Under the pieces are notes generated by a model. That model saw nothing but the letters and a program-made list of their open reading frames with translations, was not told the origin of the DNA and did not search any database. A DNA stretch of 14,932 nt from UBA1100 sp964533265. GTDB taxonomy: Bacteria; Verrucomicrobiota; Verrucomicrobiia; Limisphaerales; UBA1100. Made by a program: the position numbers and the translations under genes. The DNA lies in the NCBI GenBank assembly GCA_964533265.1, contig CAZHJW010000049.1, forward strand, positions 1 through 14,932, read 5' to 3'. Within the stretch, counting starts at the first letter, position 1. Every line of letters starts with the position of its first letter. Of the stretch, positions 9,201 to 14,932 are shown piece by piece.

Positions 9201-9322
9201 GTGAAGATGCAAATAAATTACAGGAAATTGCGGCCACGATAAAAGAGCTAAGCACTCACTTGAGTGAGAAACAGAAGAAGAATGCACAAGGGCGCGCAAA
9301 AAAGATTTTAGAACAAAAGTAA
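6257..9322 (+). CDS. DUF4175-like membrane and coiled-coil protein
   Basis: This 1021-residue protein has two close N-terminal transmembrane segments (about 28-51 and 62-82) and a third at about 158-176. A beta-rich region of roughly 380 residues follows, probably outside the cytoplasmic membrane. From about residue 568 it becomes a long, Gln/Glu/Lys-rich coiled coil to about 740, including a QQAQQALQQAQ repeat, followed by more helical segments. A Gly-Glu linker at 858-869 separates the last helical part. No catalytic motif is visible. The organisation resembles DUF4175 proteins found next to MoxR/VWA clusters. It takes the place where Bat operons carry BatC, BatD and BatE. It begins 14 bases after the previous stop, with AAGGG and AAGGA purine runs upstream. 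A scaffold or force-transmitting role is inference only. Confidence 0.85.
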   Translation: MAKTKGFQVDLPDNLRRKLGSLERKLFIVDTAIAISGVVAGLVVSWMLLYLSDRFWATPAHYRLAFTLAGIGVAAFFVWPWVRHWILKRRDRRVLAAIVQQKHRKLGDRLVSAVELSDQEQRPENVSEVLCRAAIEQIDREAERVSFNEAVATRKPLMRSLMAVLILCLLGLTVDYTPDASSNALKRWALSSEERYTFVEKGGLQVDGRNAIEKTFYVPRGEEFILKSKYAFADADSDRPFWSVLEDKWTEASSSAGKADEFLRANLNVQTDLENTFQAVVPDPSLAVLEVGQLRKTTEMSGNSIEYNLPGRTKKLELTLRMGDVRRGITIQPVARPTLDQASAIIEYPPYLKYEKSTTEVHGTVFPYLEGSRVEFKGTTTRDLNLARLKPVKSIGGEITPHELTVKGENFTSAQLDLDDFRELEFLWQDNLGIDCSQTWKLTLDRQPDNPPHQVDCPGQAPVVAILIDEVLDIRMVAEDDFGLRQLSAEWEVFKRGGTNMLNRGESILRDFEPRNLAGDSTYLFDPRKLKLEEGVVVNLYAAAKDYYRTERRSRSLPFQIHILSPEEHAQIIQQNFESKMAELDELVRRQENLLEATQETLDQDSEQMKSDQTDKQIGRQEQEQKNIAEKMEELSEDLKELSKEALKNKEIDPQDLAKMAKAQQEMKNLADQQMQQAQQALQQAQREPQEREENLEKAEEKEKEALDKMKEMQEEAGQNVQDMYANTLVMRLRKIAEFEESVAKDFTENLVQLIGRITDQLPEKLRMQVNDAFANQSINSLKAAELQAEIARFYDATQSEKFGEVTKLMAEARPSENMDTHADLIRRNQTGKVIEGAHKLAEQFTKWADLLDPKNDGGGEGEGEGEGEPNEDLLDRMKELLRLRQAEMDLREQTQKLEVEHVTRNKEQLEEDTFGLRFRQIELMGDLQVEMESRPSLGEGTFLRPATYRMRDAEDELNLPGDIEGLIEAYKWALVVKSQAGEDANKLQEIAATIKELSTHLSEKQKKNAQGRAKKILEQK
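8282..8311 (+). repeat. CAACAGGCC short repeat in coiled coil
   Basis: The 9-base unit CAACAGGCC occurs at 8282-8290, again directly at 8291-8299, and a third time at 8303-8311 after a 3-base spacer. It encodes Gln-Gln-Ala repeats within the coiled coil of the DUF4175-like protein. The unit is in frame, so copy-number change would lengthen or shorten the helix without breaking the gene. Confidence 0.8.
8828..8863 (+). repeat. Purine-only GGA/GAA repeat (Gly-Glu linker)
   Basis: Thirty-six bases of in-frame GGA, GGT, GAA and GAG codons give three glycines followed by alternating Glu and Gly. This looks like a flexible acidic linker between two helical parts of the DUF4175-like protein, and it is a likely place for slippage-driven length variation between strains. 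Confidence 0.8.
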
Positions 9323-9336
9323 CCAACCCGATAAAT

Positions 9337-9340
9337 GGAG
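9337..9340 (+). promoter_or_regulatory. Shine-Dalgarno GGAG for the thioredoxin-like gene
   Basis: GGAG ends eight bases before the ATG at 9349, an ideal spacing. This selects ATG 9349 over the in-frame GTG at 9340, whose first base is the last base of the Shine-Dalgarno. The ATG also places a clean signal peptide at the N-terminus. Confidence 0.6.
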
Positions 9341-9348
9341 TGCTAGAT

Positions 9349-10392
9349 ATGAAAATAAAAATAACTGCTTTGATCGTTGGCTTTAGTACGAGCTTGTTTG
9401 CTGATGAGACTTGGCTGACGAATATTGAAAAGGCTAAAGAACAGGCCAAAACTGAAAAGAAGCTCGTTCTACTGGAGTTCACTGGATCCGATTGGTGCCC
9501 TCCTTGTAAAGCTTTGAAGAAAAACGTATTTGATACCGATAAATTCAAGGCGTACGCCAAAAAGAATCTAGTGCTTGTGGAGCTGGATTTCCCCCGTGAT
9601 AAAAGTAAAATCACCAAGGAGCAGTCAGCCTACAATGGTGCGCAGGCAAAAAAATACGTCGTGAAGGGATATCCAACTGTTATACTGCTCGACGCAGACG
9701 GTAAGGAGCTAACGAAGAAAGTCGGCTTCAGTAGAAACACCTCAGTGGAGAGTTATATTGATGCACTTAAAGATGCCCGTCGATCAGGACAGGTTGATAA
9801 CGCCGCCCCGCCTGCCCCTCCCGTTGATGAGGCCTCTGAACTCTTAGCCAGAGCACAAAAAAAGTACTCGATTGGAGAAGAAGCTGAAGCGATCGATTTA
9901 GGCGTGGAATCAGCCAAGCTTGGCTCAGCTGAAGCGCGAATCTTGGTTGCCAAGTGGATGTTGGAGCGCAACGTTCCTAAAGTTGATGGCAAAGCGTCCA
10001 AGTCATTGAGGGAAGCTCAAAAATCCGAGACAGATTCCATCCATATGATTGAACAGGAGATAGCATCGCTTTTGTCGCAGTGTCAATCAAGTGCATCTGC
10101 TGAGGGAATGACTCCGGAACAAATGCAGATGATGATGATGATGATGCAGATGATGGAGGCAATGGGGATGAAGCCAGGCGAAAAGCCAGGTCAGCAGCCT
10201 GGTATGAATAATTCTGGAGGCACGACAAACAAGAAGAATGAGGAGACACCAGGAAATGTTGCTGGAGGAGGGGTGAATCCTGATAATAAGATTCAAAAAC
10301 TCGCTGGCCGTAATTCACAACTGCCCAAGGAGTTTCAGGGGCAACTGAAGGGGTTCTTCAAAGGTGTTGATCAGTTGAGGAAAAAGAAATAA
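9349..10392 (+). CDS. Exported thioredoxin-fold protein with Met-rich segment
   Basis: This 347-residue protein has an N-terminal signal peptide (residues 1-17, cleavage likely after SLFA before DET). A thioredoxin domain of the DsbD-C-terminal/thioredoxin_7 type follows, with the redox site W49-C50-P-P-C53 and the cis-proline motif YPTV at 108-111. It is expected to act on thiols or disulfides outside the cytoplasmic membrane. After a proline-rich linker, residues of about 155-205 form Sel1/TPR-like helices (SELLARAQKKY, AKLGSAEARILVAKWM). Residues 259-274 contain eleven methionines in sixteen positions, then a Gly/Pro/Asn-rich tail. It lies 26 bases after the DUF4175-like gene and overlaps the toroid gene by one base (TAATG), so it is clearly part of the operon. 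The fold is secure; its substrate is unknown. Confidence 0.9.
   Translation: MKIKITALIVGFSTSLFADETWLTNIEKAKEQAKTEKKLVLLEFTGSDWCPPCKALKKNVFDTDKFKAYAKKNLVLVELDFPRDKSKITKEQSAYNGAQAKKYVVKGYPTVILLDADGKELTKKVGFSRNTSVESYIDALKDARRSGQVDNAAPPAPPVDEASELLARAQKKYSIGEEAEAIDLGVESAKLGSAEARILVAKWMLERNVPKVDGKASKSLREAQKSETDSIHMIEQEIASLLSQCQSSASAEGMTPEQMQMMMMMMQMMEAMGMKPGEKPGQQPGMNNSGGTTNKKNEETPGNVAGGGVNPDNKIQKLAGRNSQLPKEFQGQLKGFFKGVDQLRKKK
10129..10146 (+). repeat. (ATG)6 codon run
   Basis: Six consecutive in-frame ATG codons encode Met261-Met266 of the thioredoxin-like protein. Further ATG and CAG codons on both sides extend a low-complexity Met/Gln stretch. A trinucleotide run of this kind can change copy number without shifting the frame. 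Confidence 0.85.
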
Positions 10393-11399
10393 TGGGGCGA
10401 TTGTTTGGCATTTTAGGAGTTCTTTTTGGCGGTGCATTCATAACTTCCGCGCAAGGGATATTTGAGGGGCCTACCCAGTTTATACCCATCGAGGTGGATC
10501 GGATGTATGTGAAAGGGATTAACTTCCTTCGAGACCATCAGAAGGATAATGGAACTTTTAGTTCCCCTGGACGTACTGATACTTACGGCCAACAGCCCGG
10601 CGTGGTGGGTTTGGCAGTAGTAGCGATGCTGGCCCATGGGGATGATCCGAATCGGGGTCCTTATGCTCTTGCGATTCGTAAGGGGTTGGATTTTATCATT
10701 AAAAGCCAGAATAAATCGACGGGTTACATCGGTTCTTCGATGTACAACCATGGATTTGCTGCTTTGGCGCTGGCGGAAGCTTACGGTCAGGTTCACGACA
10801 AGCGGCTAGGAGCTGCGCTTAAAAAAGCTACTGATTTAATTTTAAACGCGCAGAAGCGAAGCCGAATGGGTGGGTGGCGTTATTCTCCCGAAAGTTCCGA
10901 TGCGGATACTACGGTTACCGGAGCACAATTCGTTGCATTAATGGCCGCGCGCAATGCCGGGCTGGGAGTTCCACAGGAATCTCTCGATAAGGCGCTCCGT
11001 TTTTACATCAGTTGTCAGGGCGGTGACGGCGGAATCGGGTACACTAGTGCGGGAAGCTCCAATGGGCCACGTACCGCTATTGCTGGCTTGTGTTTCGCAT
11101 TGGCAAAAAAGAAGGAGAGCCAAAGATTCAAGTCGGCTATGGATTATTTAGTCCAACAGGGTTCCAGCGGGGGATATGATCACTACTACCATTACTTTCT
11201 TTATTATGCGGCTCAAACCTATTTTCATGCTTCGCCTAAATTGTGGGAGCAATGGAATGCGGATAATATTAAGCGCCTGCAGTCGACTCAACAGGAAGAT
11301 GGTCGCTGGGACGGGAATTTTGGTGGTAGCTTTGCCACGGCCGCATCACTTTTATCTCTGGCCTTAAATTATCGTTATCTCCCGATCTATGAACGTTAG
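10392..11399 (+). CDS. Exported prenyltransferase/squalene-oxidase-repeat toroid protein
   Basis: This 335-residue protein has a signal peptide (about 1-22) and six repeats typical of the terpenoid cyclase/prenyltransferase alpha/alpha toroid. Repeat cores lie at about 43-58 (FLRDHQKDNGTF), 99-115, 148-165 (AQKRSRMGGWRY), 202-219 (CQGGDGGIGY), 251-264 and 294-309 (STQQEDGRWDG). The motif DADTT at 170-174 recalls, but does not match, the catalytic DxDD of squalene-hopene cyclase. At 335 residues it is about half the length of such cyclases and has a single toroid domain. It is exported, so isoprenoid cyclisation is unlikely; binding of a protein or polymer is a better guess. GAGGA at 10377-10381 serves as Shine-Dalgarno, and the ATG overlaps the previous stop as TAATG. 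Confidence 0.88.
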   Translation: MGRLFGILGVLFGGAFITSAQGIFEGPTQFIPIEVDRMYVKGINFLRDHQKDNGTFSSPGRTDTYGQQPGVVGLAVVAMLAHGDDPNRGPYALAIRKGLDFIIKSQNKSTGYIGSSMYNHGFAALALAEAYGQVHDKRLGAALKKATDLILNAQKRSRMGGWRYSPESSDADTTVTGAQFVALMAARNAGLGVPQESLDKALRFYISCQGGDGGIGYTSAGSSNGPRTAIAGLCFALAKKKESQRFKSAMDYLVQQGSSGGYDHYYHYFLYYAAQTYFHASPKLWEQWNADNIKRLQSTQQEDGRWDGNFGGSFATAASLLSLALNYRYLPIYER

Positions 11400-12966
11400 A
11401 TTTACGACCTTCTTGGCTTGTTTTTTTGTTATTCTGTCTTCTAAGGCACAGGAAGGGGAAGGGTTGGGTGAGGCTGGTCCGTTAAAAGACTTGGCGCCGG
11501 TTAGATCAAAAAATATATCCCGTACTGGTAGCCCTGTTGAGGCGGCGGTGCAAAAACCAGAAAGGCGGCCTGATCGCTTGAAGTTATTGAACGGGGATTC
11601 GTTTACCGGACAGTATCAGGGAGTCAGTAATGGTCATATTCTCTGGTTGCATCCATCCTTCGCTGAACCTGCCCGAGTAATTGCAAAAGACGTCTCCTCT
11701 GTTCGATTGGAGCAACGTAAAATCCTTTCCGAACAGTCCCAGGATTGCGCGGTTAGCCTCATCAGTGATGGGAGATTGAATGGCACGTTGGTTGGGTTGA
11801 ATGAGAAGGAACTGATCCTCAATACTTGGTATGGGGGGCAATTGAAGATTGCCAGAGAATTTATCCGAACATTAGAAATGGGAATTAAGCCAGAACGTCT
11901 TGTTTATCAGGGGCCAGAACGTGGGCCGGACGGATGGATGACCGGTAACCGTAATACTGGACAGGTTCTCAAGCAGATGTTGAAAAAAAAGGCTAAAGTT
12001 GGAGGAGGAGGCCCTGATAAACAGCGTGCGTTGGCCATTCTTGGACGTATTCAAGTTCCCGGGAAGGTGGCAGCCGGAGTAGCCGGACAGCAGGGGGCTT
12101 GGAGGTATGTGAACAATGGCTTTGTTTGTGCGAGTAGTGGGCCGATCTTAGGGCGTAAGGACTTGGATCTGCCGAGTCGTTGTGCTCTGAACTTTGATCT
12201 ACAATGGACGGGCTATTTTAATCTAGGTGTTAATATTTTTGCTGATCAAATCAACAATGAGTACTCAGGGAACAGCTACAGCTTGCGGGTGGATCAGACC
12301 AACATGTACCTGTACCGGATTCAGAATGGGAGCACCTCTAATTTGGGTAATGTCCGATCTCAGTTAGCCGGAAAGAAGCGATGTCAGCTGACCTTGTTGA
12401 TTGATAAGGAGGCCAAGACTGTTTCGGTTTTGATTGACGGGCAATTGATTCGTAAGTGGGAGGACTCAAGGCCCTTTGCAGGAAAGGGTAAAGGACTGCT
12501 CTTTACCTCGAGGAATAATAGTGCGATGCGCCTGAGTCGGATTCGGATAACTGAATGGAACGGTAATTTACCGGAAAACGATGCGGCTAAATCTGGAAAT
12601 GGCAAGGAGGACTTTGTGCTCTTTGCCAATAAAGATAGTATCTCCGGTAGGGCGAAACGGATTGAGGAAGGCAAATTAATATTTAATACAAATTTTGGTG
12701 ACGTGCCGTTGCCTGTCTCGAATATGAGTTCACTTACATTGAGTAACGCTGTTAAGAAGCTGACTCCGGATGCGGAAGACGTGAGGTTGCAAATGCAGAA
12801 AAATGGAAGGCTTACTGTGGAGTTGTTGTCATGGGATTCGGGAAAAGTAAAAATTAGAAGCCCTTATTTTGGAGAGGCGGTGTTTGACTCTTCGGTGTTT
12901 GAGAAACTCAACTTTAACTTGAATCAGCCTCGTCAAGATGATGAGCAAGGATTGTTTGGCCCATGA
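11389..12966 (+). CDS. Exported LamG/DUF1080-like jelly-roll protein, copy 1
   Basis: This 525-residue protein starts with a signal peptide (about 1-20, cleavage near SSKA before QEG). Two short beta units follow, from about residue 65 (LLNGDSFTGQYQGV) and about 120 (LISDGRLNGTLVGL). A concanavalin/LamG-like jelly roll spans about 238-391 (WRYVNNGFV through RIRITEWNG). Two more beta units lie near the C-terminus (NKDSISGRAKRI and an NGRLTVELLSW unit). The jelly roll resembles the DUF1080/3-keto-disaccharide hydrolase fold, but I see no active-site pattern I can vouch for, so sugar binding or plain adhesion is equally possible. The gene overlaps the toroid gene by 11 bases and has no clear Shine-Dalgarno. 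It is a paralogue of the next gene and overlaps it by four bases (ATGA). Confidence 0.85.
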   Translation: MNVRFTTFLACFFVILSSKAQEGEGLGEAGPLKDLAPVRSKNISRTGSPVEAAVQKPERRPDRLKLLNGDSFTGQYQGVSNGHILWLHPSFAEPARVIAKDVSSVRLEQRKILSEQSQDCAVSLISDGRLNGTLVGLNEKELILNTWYGGQLKIAREFIRTLEMGIKPERLVYQGPERGPDGWMTGNRNTGQVLKQMLKKKAKVGGGGPDKQRALAILGRIQVPGKVAAGVAGQQGAWRYVNNGFVCASSGPILGRKDLDLPSRCALNFDLQWTGYFNLGVNIFADQINNEYSGNSYSLRVDQTNMYLYRIQNGSTSNLGNVRSQLAGKKRCQLTLLIDKEAKTVSVLIDGQLIRKWEDSRPFAGKGKGLLFTSRNNSAMRLSRIRITEWNGNLPENDAAKSGNGKEDFVLFANKDSISGRAKRIEEGKLIFNTNFGDVPLPVSNMSSLTLSNAVKKLTPDAEDVRLQMQKNGRLTVELLSWDSGKVKIRSPYFGEAVFDSSVFEKLNFNLNQPRQDDEQGLFGP

Positions 12967-14510
12967 AAAACCGTTCTACATTAAGTATATTCCTTCTCAG
13001 TGTCTCTATCGTTTCTTTTCCTGTTAATGCAGAAATTGTGATAAAGACGGTTCGGACTCCTTCGGTCTCCACGAATCGCCCGGGGATTATAGTTCCTGGG
13101 CCAGGAGGAGGAGCAGCACGTGAGCAGCAACCGCAGGTGATTGAGCTTTTGGATGGAGACACACTTAAAGGTACTTTTGTAGGTTTTGATGTTGAGACAG
13201 GGGTCAAGTGGCGTCATTCAGCAGTAAAGACTGATATTGAGTTTTTGACTGACAGTCTTTCCCGGATTCAACTATTCCCACGTTCGCAGCAGTTAGAGCC
13301 TGGACAGAGCACCCAGATTGATCTGGTGACAGGTGAGGTTTTGTCTGGTGAACTTTTGGAATTAAATGATCGGCACCTCATTCTTAATGCATGGTACAGT
13401 CGAAATAGTTTGCGAATTCCCCGCGAGAAGATCATGGCCATTCGCCCAGGCTCAGAGGAACTTGGTCTTATATATGAAGGTCCATCCGGAATGGATGGTT
13501 GGAAAACAAGAGGGACTACGGTGGGCAACGTTCGCCAAGGGCGGATTGTTCCTCAGCAACTTCTAGGGAGAGGAGTTCCGTTTCCGAATCCTAAAGCTGC
13601 AGGGAGGATTCCCGTGCCTGTAGGTTCTTCAGGTTGGAAATATTCGGATAAAGCTTTTTCTGCGACCCGTTCTGGATCCTTGATTGGTCGTAAATTGGAC
13701 TTAGGTGATAGTGTTAATGTGGAATTCGATATGGCATGGCAGGGAAATTTTAACCTTGGAATAAGTCTCTACGCAGACCAACTCGATGCCTATAGCGGAA
13801 GTTCATATATGGTAGGGATTAGCCCAAATAGTTGCTACCTCACCCGTATGGCCAATAATGTTCAGAATAATTTGGGGCAACAGAGCTATCAGGACTTGCG
13901 TGGTAAAACCAAGGCAAAGGTTTCTATTTGCGCCAACAAGGCTGATAGCAGTGTGGCTGTGATAATTAATGGACGGGTAATTAAACAGTGGGAGGATAAT
14001 TCCGGTTTTGCGGGTAAGGGCGAAAATCTGATGTTTGTGTTACTTCAAAATGCTTCAGTCAAAGTCAGTAATATTCGTGTAAGTACATGGAATGGAAAGT
14101 TGCCTGCAGCGAATACCGGTGACAAAAAAGAGGGTAAGGATATCTTAACGACGAGCAATTCGACCAATCTTTCGGGTGAGCTTCTTGGTGTTCGGGATGG
14201 GAAAGCAATCTTTAAGGCCGGCTTTGCTCCGGTGCCATTGGAAATAACTCTTGATACAATCACCAAGATTCAAATGGCCGACACAAAGCTGGAGAAAAAC
14301 AAGCTAGGTTTAGGAGATGTGCGCGTTACCTTCGTCAACGGCGGGCAATTTACTTTTCTTCTGGAGAAATGGGGTGCGGATCGAGCAAGTGGCTTGAGCA
14401 GTGTCTTGGGGCGCGTGGATTTTCAGCCAAGCGCCTTTTCGGTTTTGGAGTTCAACCTCACCAAGAAACAAAGTGCAAGTGGGGGTGATCCTTTTGAAGA
14501 TCTTGAGTGA
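12963..14510 (+). CDS. Exported LamG/DUF1080-like jelly-roll protein, copy 2
   Basis: This 515-residue protein has a signal peptide (about 1-23, cleavage near PVNA before EIV) and the same layout as the gene before it. Beta units start at LLDGDTLKGTFVGF and LVTGEVLSGELLEL, the jelly roll covers about 222-378, and two more beta units end the protein. Matching blocks in the two paralogues include ILNTWYGG/ILNAWYSR, GYFNLGVNIFADQ/GNFNLGISLYADQ, YSGNSYSL/YSGSSYMV, IRKWEDSRPFAGKG/IKQWEDNSGFAGKG and EWNGNLP/TWNGKLP. DNA identity is clearly low, so the duplication is old. The role is unknown; extracytoplasmic binding is inferred. AAGGA at 12947-12951 is a possible Shine-Dalgarno, 11 bases from the ATG. 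This is the last gene of the operon, and no hairpin terminator is obvious after it. Confidence 0.86.
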   Translation: MKNRSTLSIFLLSVSIVSFPVNAEIVIKTVRTPSVSTNRPGIIVPGPGGGAAREQQPQVIELLDGDTLKGTFVGFDVETGVKWRHSAVKTDIEFLTDSLSRIQLFPRSQQLEPGQSTQIDLVTGEVLSGELLELNDRHLILNAWYSRNSLRIPREKIMAIRPGSEELGLIYEGPSGMDGWKTRGTTVGNVRQGRIVPQQLLGRGVPFPNPKAAGRIPVPVGSSGWKYSDKAFSATRSGSLIGRKLDLGDSVNVEFDMAWQGNFNLGISLYADQLDAYSGSSYMVGISPNSCYLTRMANNVQNNLGQQSYQDLRGKTKAKVSICANKADSSVAVIINGRVIKQWEDNSGFAGKGENLMFVLLQNASVKVSNIRVSTWNGKLPAANTGDKKEGKDILTTSNSTNLSGELLGVRDGKAIFKAGFAPVPLEITLDTITKIQMADTKLEKNKLGLGDVRVTFVNGGQFTFLLEKWGADRASGLSSVLGRVDFQPSAFSVLEFNLTKKQSASGGDPFEDLE

Positions 14511-14522
14511 TAGAATGCTGGG

Positions 14523-14551
14523 TGAACAGTCCGCTAACAACTCCGTATAAT
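14523..14551 (+). promoter_or_regulatory. Putative sigma-70-type promoter
   Basis: A perfect -10 box TATAAT at 14546-14551 lies 17 bases after TGAACA at 14523-14528, which matches four of six positions of the TTGACA -35 consensus. Transcription would start near 14558, leaving a leader of roughly 37 bases before the ATG at 14595. The position between a convincing operon end and a small separate gene supports it. It could also contribute to transcription of the tRNA gene downstream. Confidence 0.5.
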
Positions 14552-14594
14552 TGATTCTTGAGTGTTTTCTTCCAGACAGGATATTTGAAATTCC

Positions 14595-14864
14595 ATGACT
14601 GTTAACAGTGACGAAAATATCTCAATCTTAACCCCACGCCGAACCAAAGCCCGTCTTTCAAGCGATGAACTCACCGTTTTAGAGAAGCTCGGCGAGGATG
14701 TGGTGACGATCAATCTTGATATCACTCTTAAGCCTGTTACTTGGATCGCACTCCAAAAGTATGCTTTAAAGCATGACTGTACTCTTTCAGAGTCTTTAGA
14801 GAATGGCCTTGAGGAGTCAGAGCAGGTTGCCTCAGCGATTGATATCAGGCAAACTGAGCGCTAG
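14595..14864 (+). CDS. Small protein, possible ribbon-helix-helix fold
   Basis: This 89-residue protein is not recognised. It has no signal peptide or membrane segment. Its N-terminal third is polar and probably disordered (SDENISILTPRRTKAR). Residues of about 36-72 read as a beta strand (VVTINLDITLK), a helix (WIALQKYALKHD), a turn and a second helix (TLSESLENGLEES). That is the hydrophobic spacing of ribbon-helix-helix DNA-binding proteins such as those of the Arc/MetJ/CopG type. The strand lacks a strongly basic face, so DNA binding is uncertain. A promoter-like sequence lies just upstream. The nearest purine run, AGGA at 14578-14581, is 13 bases from the ATG, rather far. An antisense open frame overlaps part of it but looks worse. 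The gene sits 29 bases before the tRNA-Leu. Confidence 0.6.
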   Translation: MTVNSDENISILTPRRTKARLSSDELTVLEKLGEDVVTINLDITLKPVTWIALQKYALKHDCTLSESLENGLEESEQVASAIDIRQTER

Positions 14865-14893
14865 TCGCCCCTTCGCGCCAAAATTTAAGCAAA

Positions 14894-14932
14894 GCCGGTG
14901 TGGTGGAATTGGTAGACACAGGGGACTTAAAA
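14894..14932 (+). tRNA. tRNA-Leu (anticodon UAA), 3' part outside window
   Basis: The 5' half of a tRNA is readable: acceptor strand GCCGGTG, then TG, a D-arm with GTG pairing to CAC around the loop GAATTGGTAGA, one linking base, the anticodon stem strand GGGGA and the loop CTTAAAA. Positions 34-36 of the loop are TAA, giving leucine. The run TGGTGGAATTGGTAGACAC is typical of leucine tRNAs. The anticodon 3' stem, long variable arm, T-arm and acceptor 3' strand lie beyond the window edge. Confidence 0.9.

Noticed and set aside
9340..9342. GTG start for the thioredoxin-like gene
   Set aside because: The GTG overlaps the Shine-Dalgarno GGAG. ATG 9349 has ideal spacing and starts a clean signal peptide.
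10392..11399. Squalene-hopene cyclase or prenyltransferase enzyme
   Set aside because: The protein is half length, has a signal peptide, lacks DxDD and has no isoprenoid genes nearby. Only the repeat fold is supported.
14511..14594. Rho-independent terminator after the operon
   Set aside because: No GC-rich hairpin followed by a T run was found. The 9-base direct repeat TCTTGAGTG (14501-14509 and 14556-14564) cannot form a hairpin and may be chance.
14534..14725. 63-codon minus-strand open frame overlapping the small plus-strand gene
   Set aside because: It overlaps both the TATAAT promoter-like sequence and the start of the small gene, has a Ser/Thr-rich composition without recognisable pattern, and no good ribosome-binding site was seen.
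14839..14893. Dedicated promoter for the tRNA-Leu gene
   Set aside because: TTGATA at 14839-14844 resembles a -35 box, but no acceptable -10 box lies at 16-18 bases from it, so co-transcription from upstream is at least as likely.

Overview
The window is an almost gap-free, one-direction gene cluster on the + strand, about 14.5 kb long. It ends in a small separate gene and the first half of a tRNA-Leu. Base composition is near-balanced, start codons include at least one TTG, and Shine-Dalgarno signals are patchy. A MoxR AAA+ ATPase, a DUF58 protein, two long von Willebrand A (VWA) membrane proteins and a very large DUF4175-like membrane/coiled-coil protein, followed by exported toroid and jelly-roll proteins, is a gene set I associate with the Planctomycetes-Verrucomicrobia-Chlamydiae group, most likely Verrucomicrobiota. 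This placement is an inference from gene content; no rRNA or marker gene is present.

Layout. Positions 3-6242 form the core module: MoxR ATPase (5' end outside the window), DUF58 protein, BatA-like VWA protein and a second VWA protein with a glutamine-amidotransferase-like domain. This resembles the Bat (aerotolerance) operons of Bacteroidetes and spirochaetes, but no BatC, BatD or BatE is visible. Positions 6257-9322 encode a 1021-residue protein with three N-terminal membrane segments, a beta-rich middle and a long Gln/Glu-rich coiled coil. Positions 9349-14510 encode four proteins with predicted signal peptides: a thioredoxin-fold protein with a CPPC site and a methionine-rich stretch, a six-repeat alpha/alpha toroid of the prenyltransferase/squalene-oxidase type, and two tandem paralogues in which a LamG/DUF1080-like jelly roll sits between small repeated beta units.

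Genes overlap by 1, 4 or 11 bases or are separated by 14-26 bases throughout, so one polycistronic message is likely; its promoter lies upstream of the window. A plausible model is that the cytoplasmic MoxR ATPase remodels or loads the membrane VWA proteins, the coiled-coil protein scaffolds the complex, and the exported proteins carry out or receive its activity in the periplasm. The substrate cannot be read from the sequence.

Positions 14511-14594 carry a good sigma-70-like promoter for an 89-residue protein with a possible ribbon-helix-helix pattern. A tRNA-Leu(UAA) gene begins at 14894 and runs off the window.
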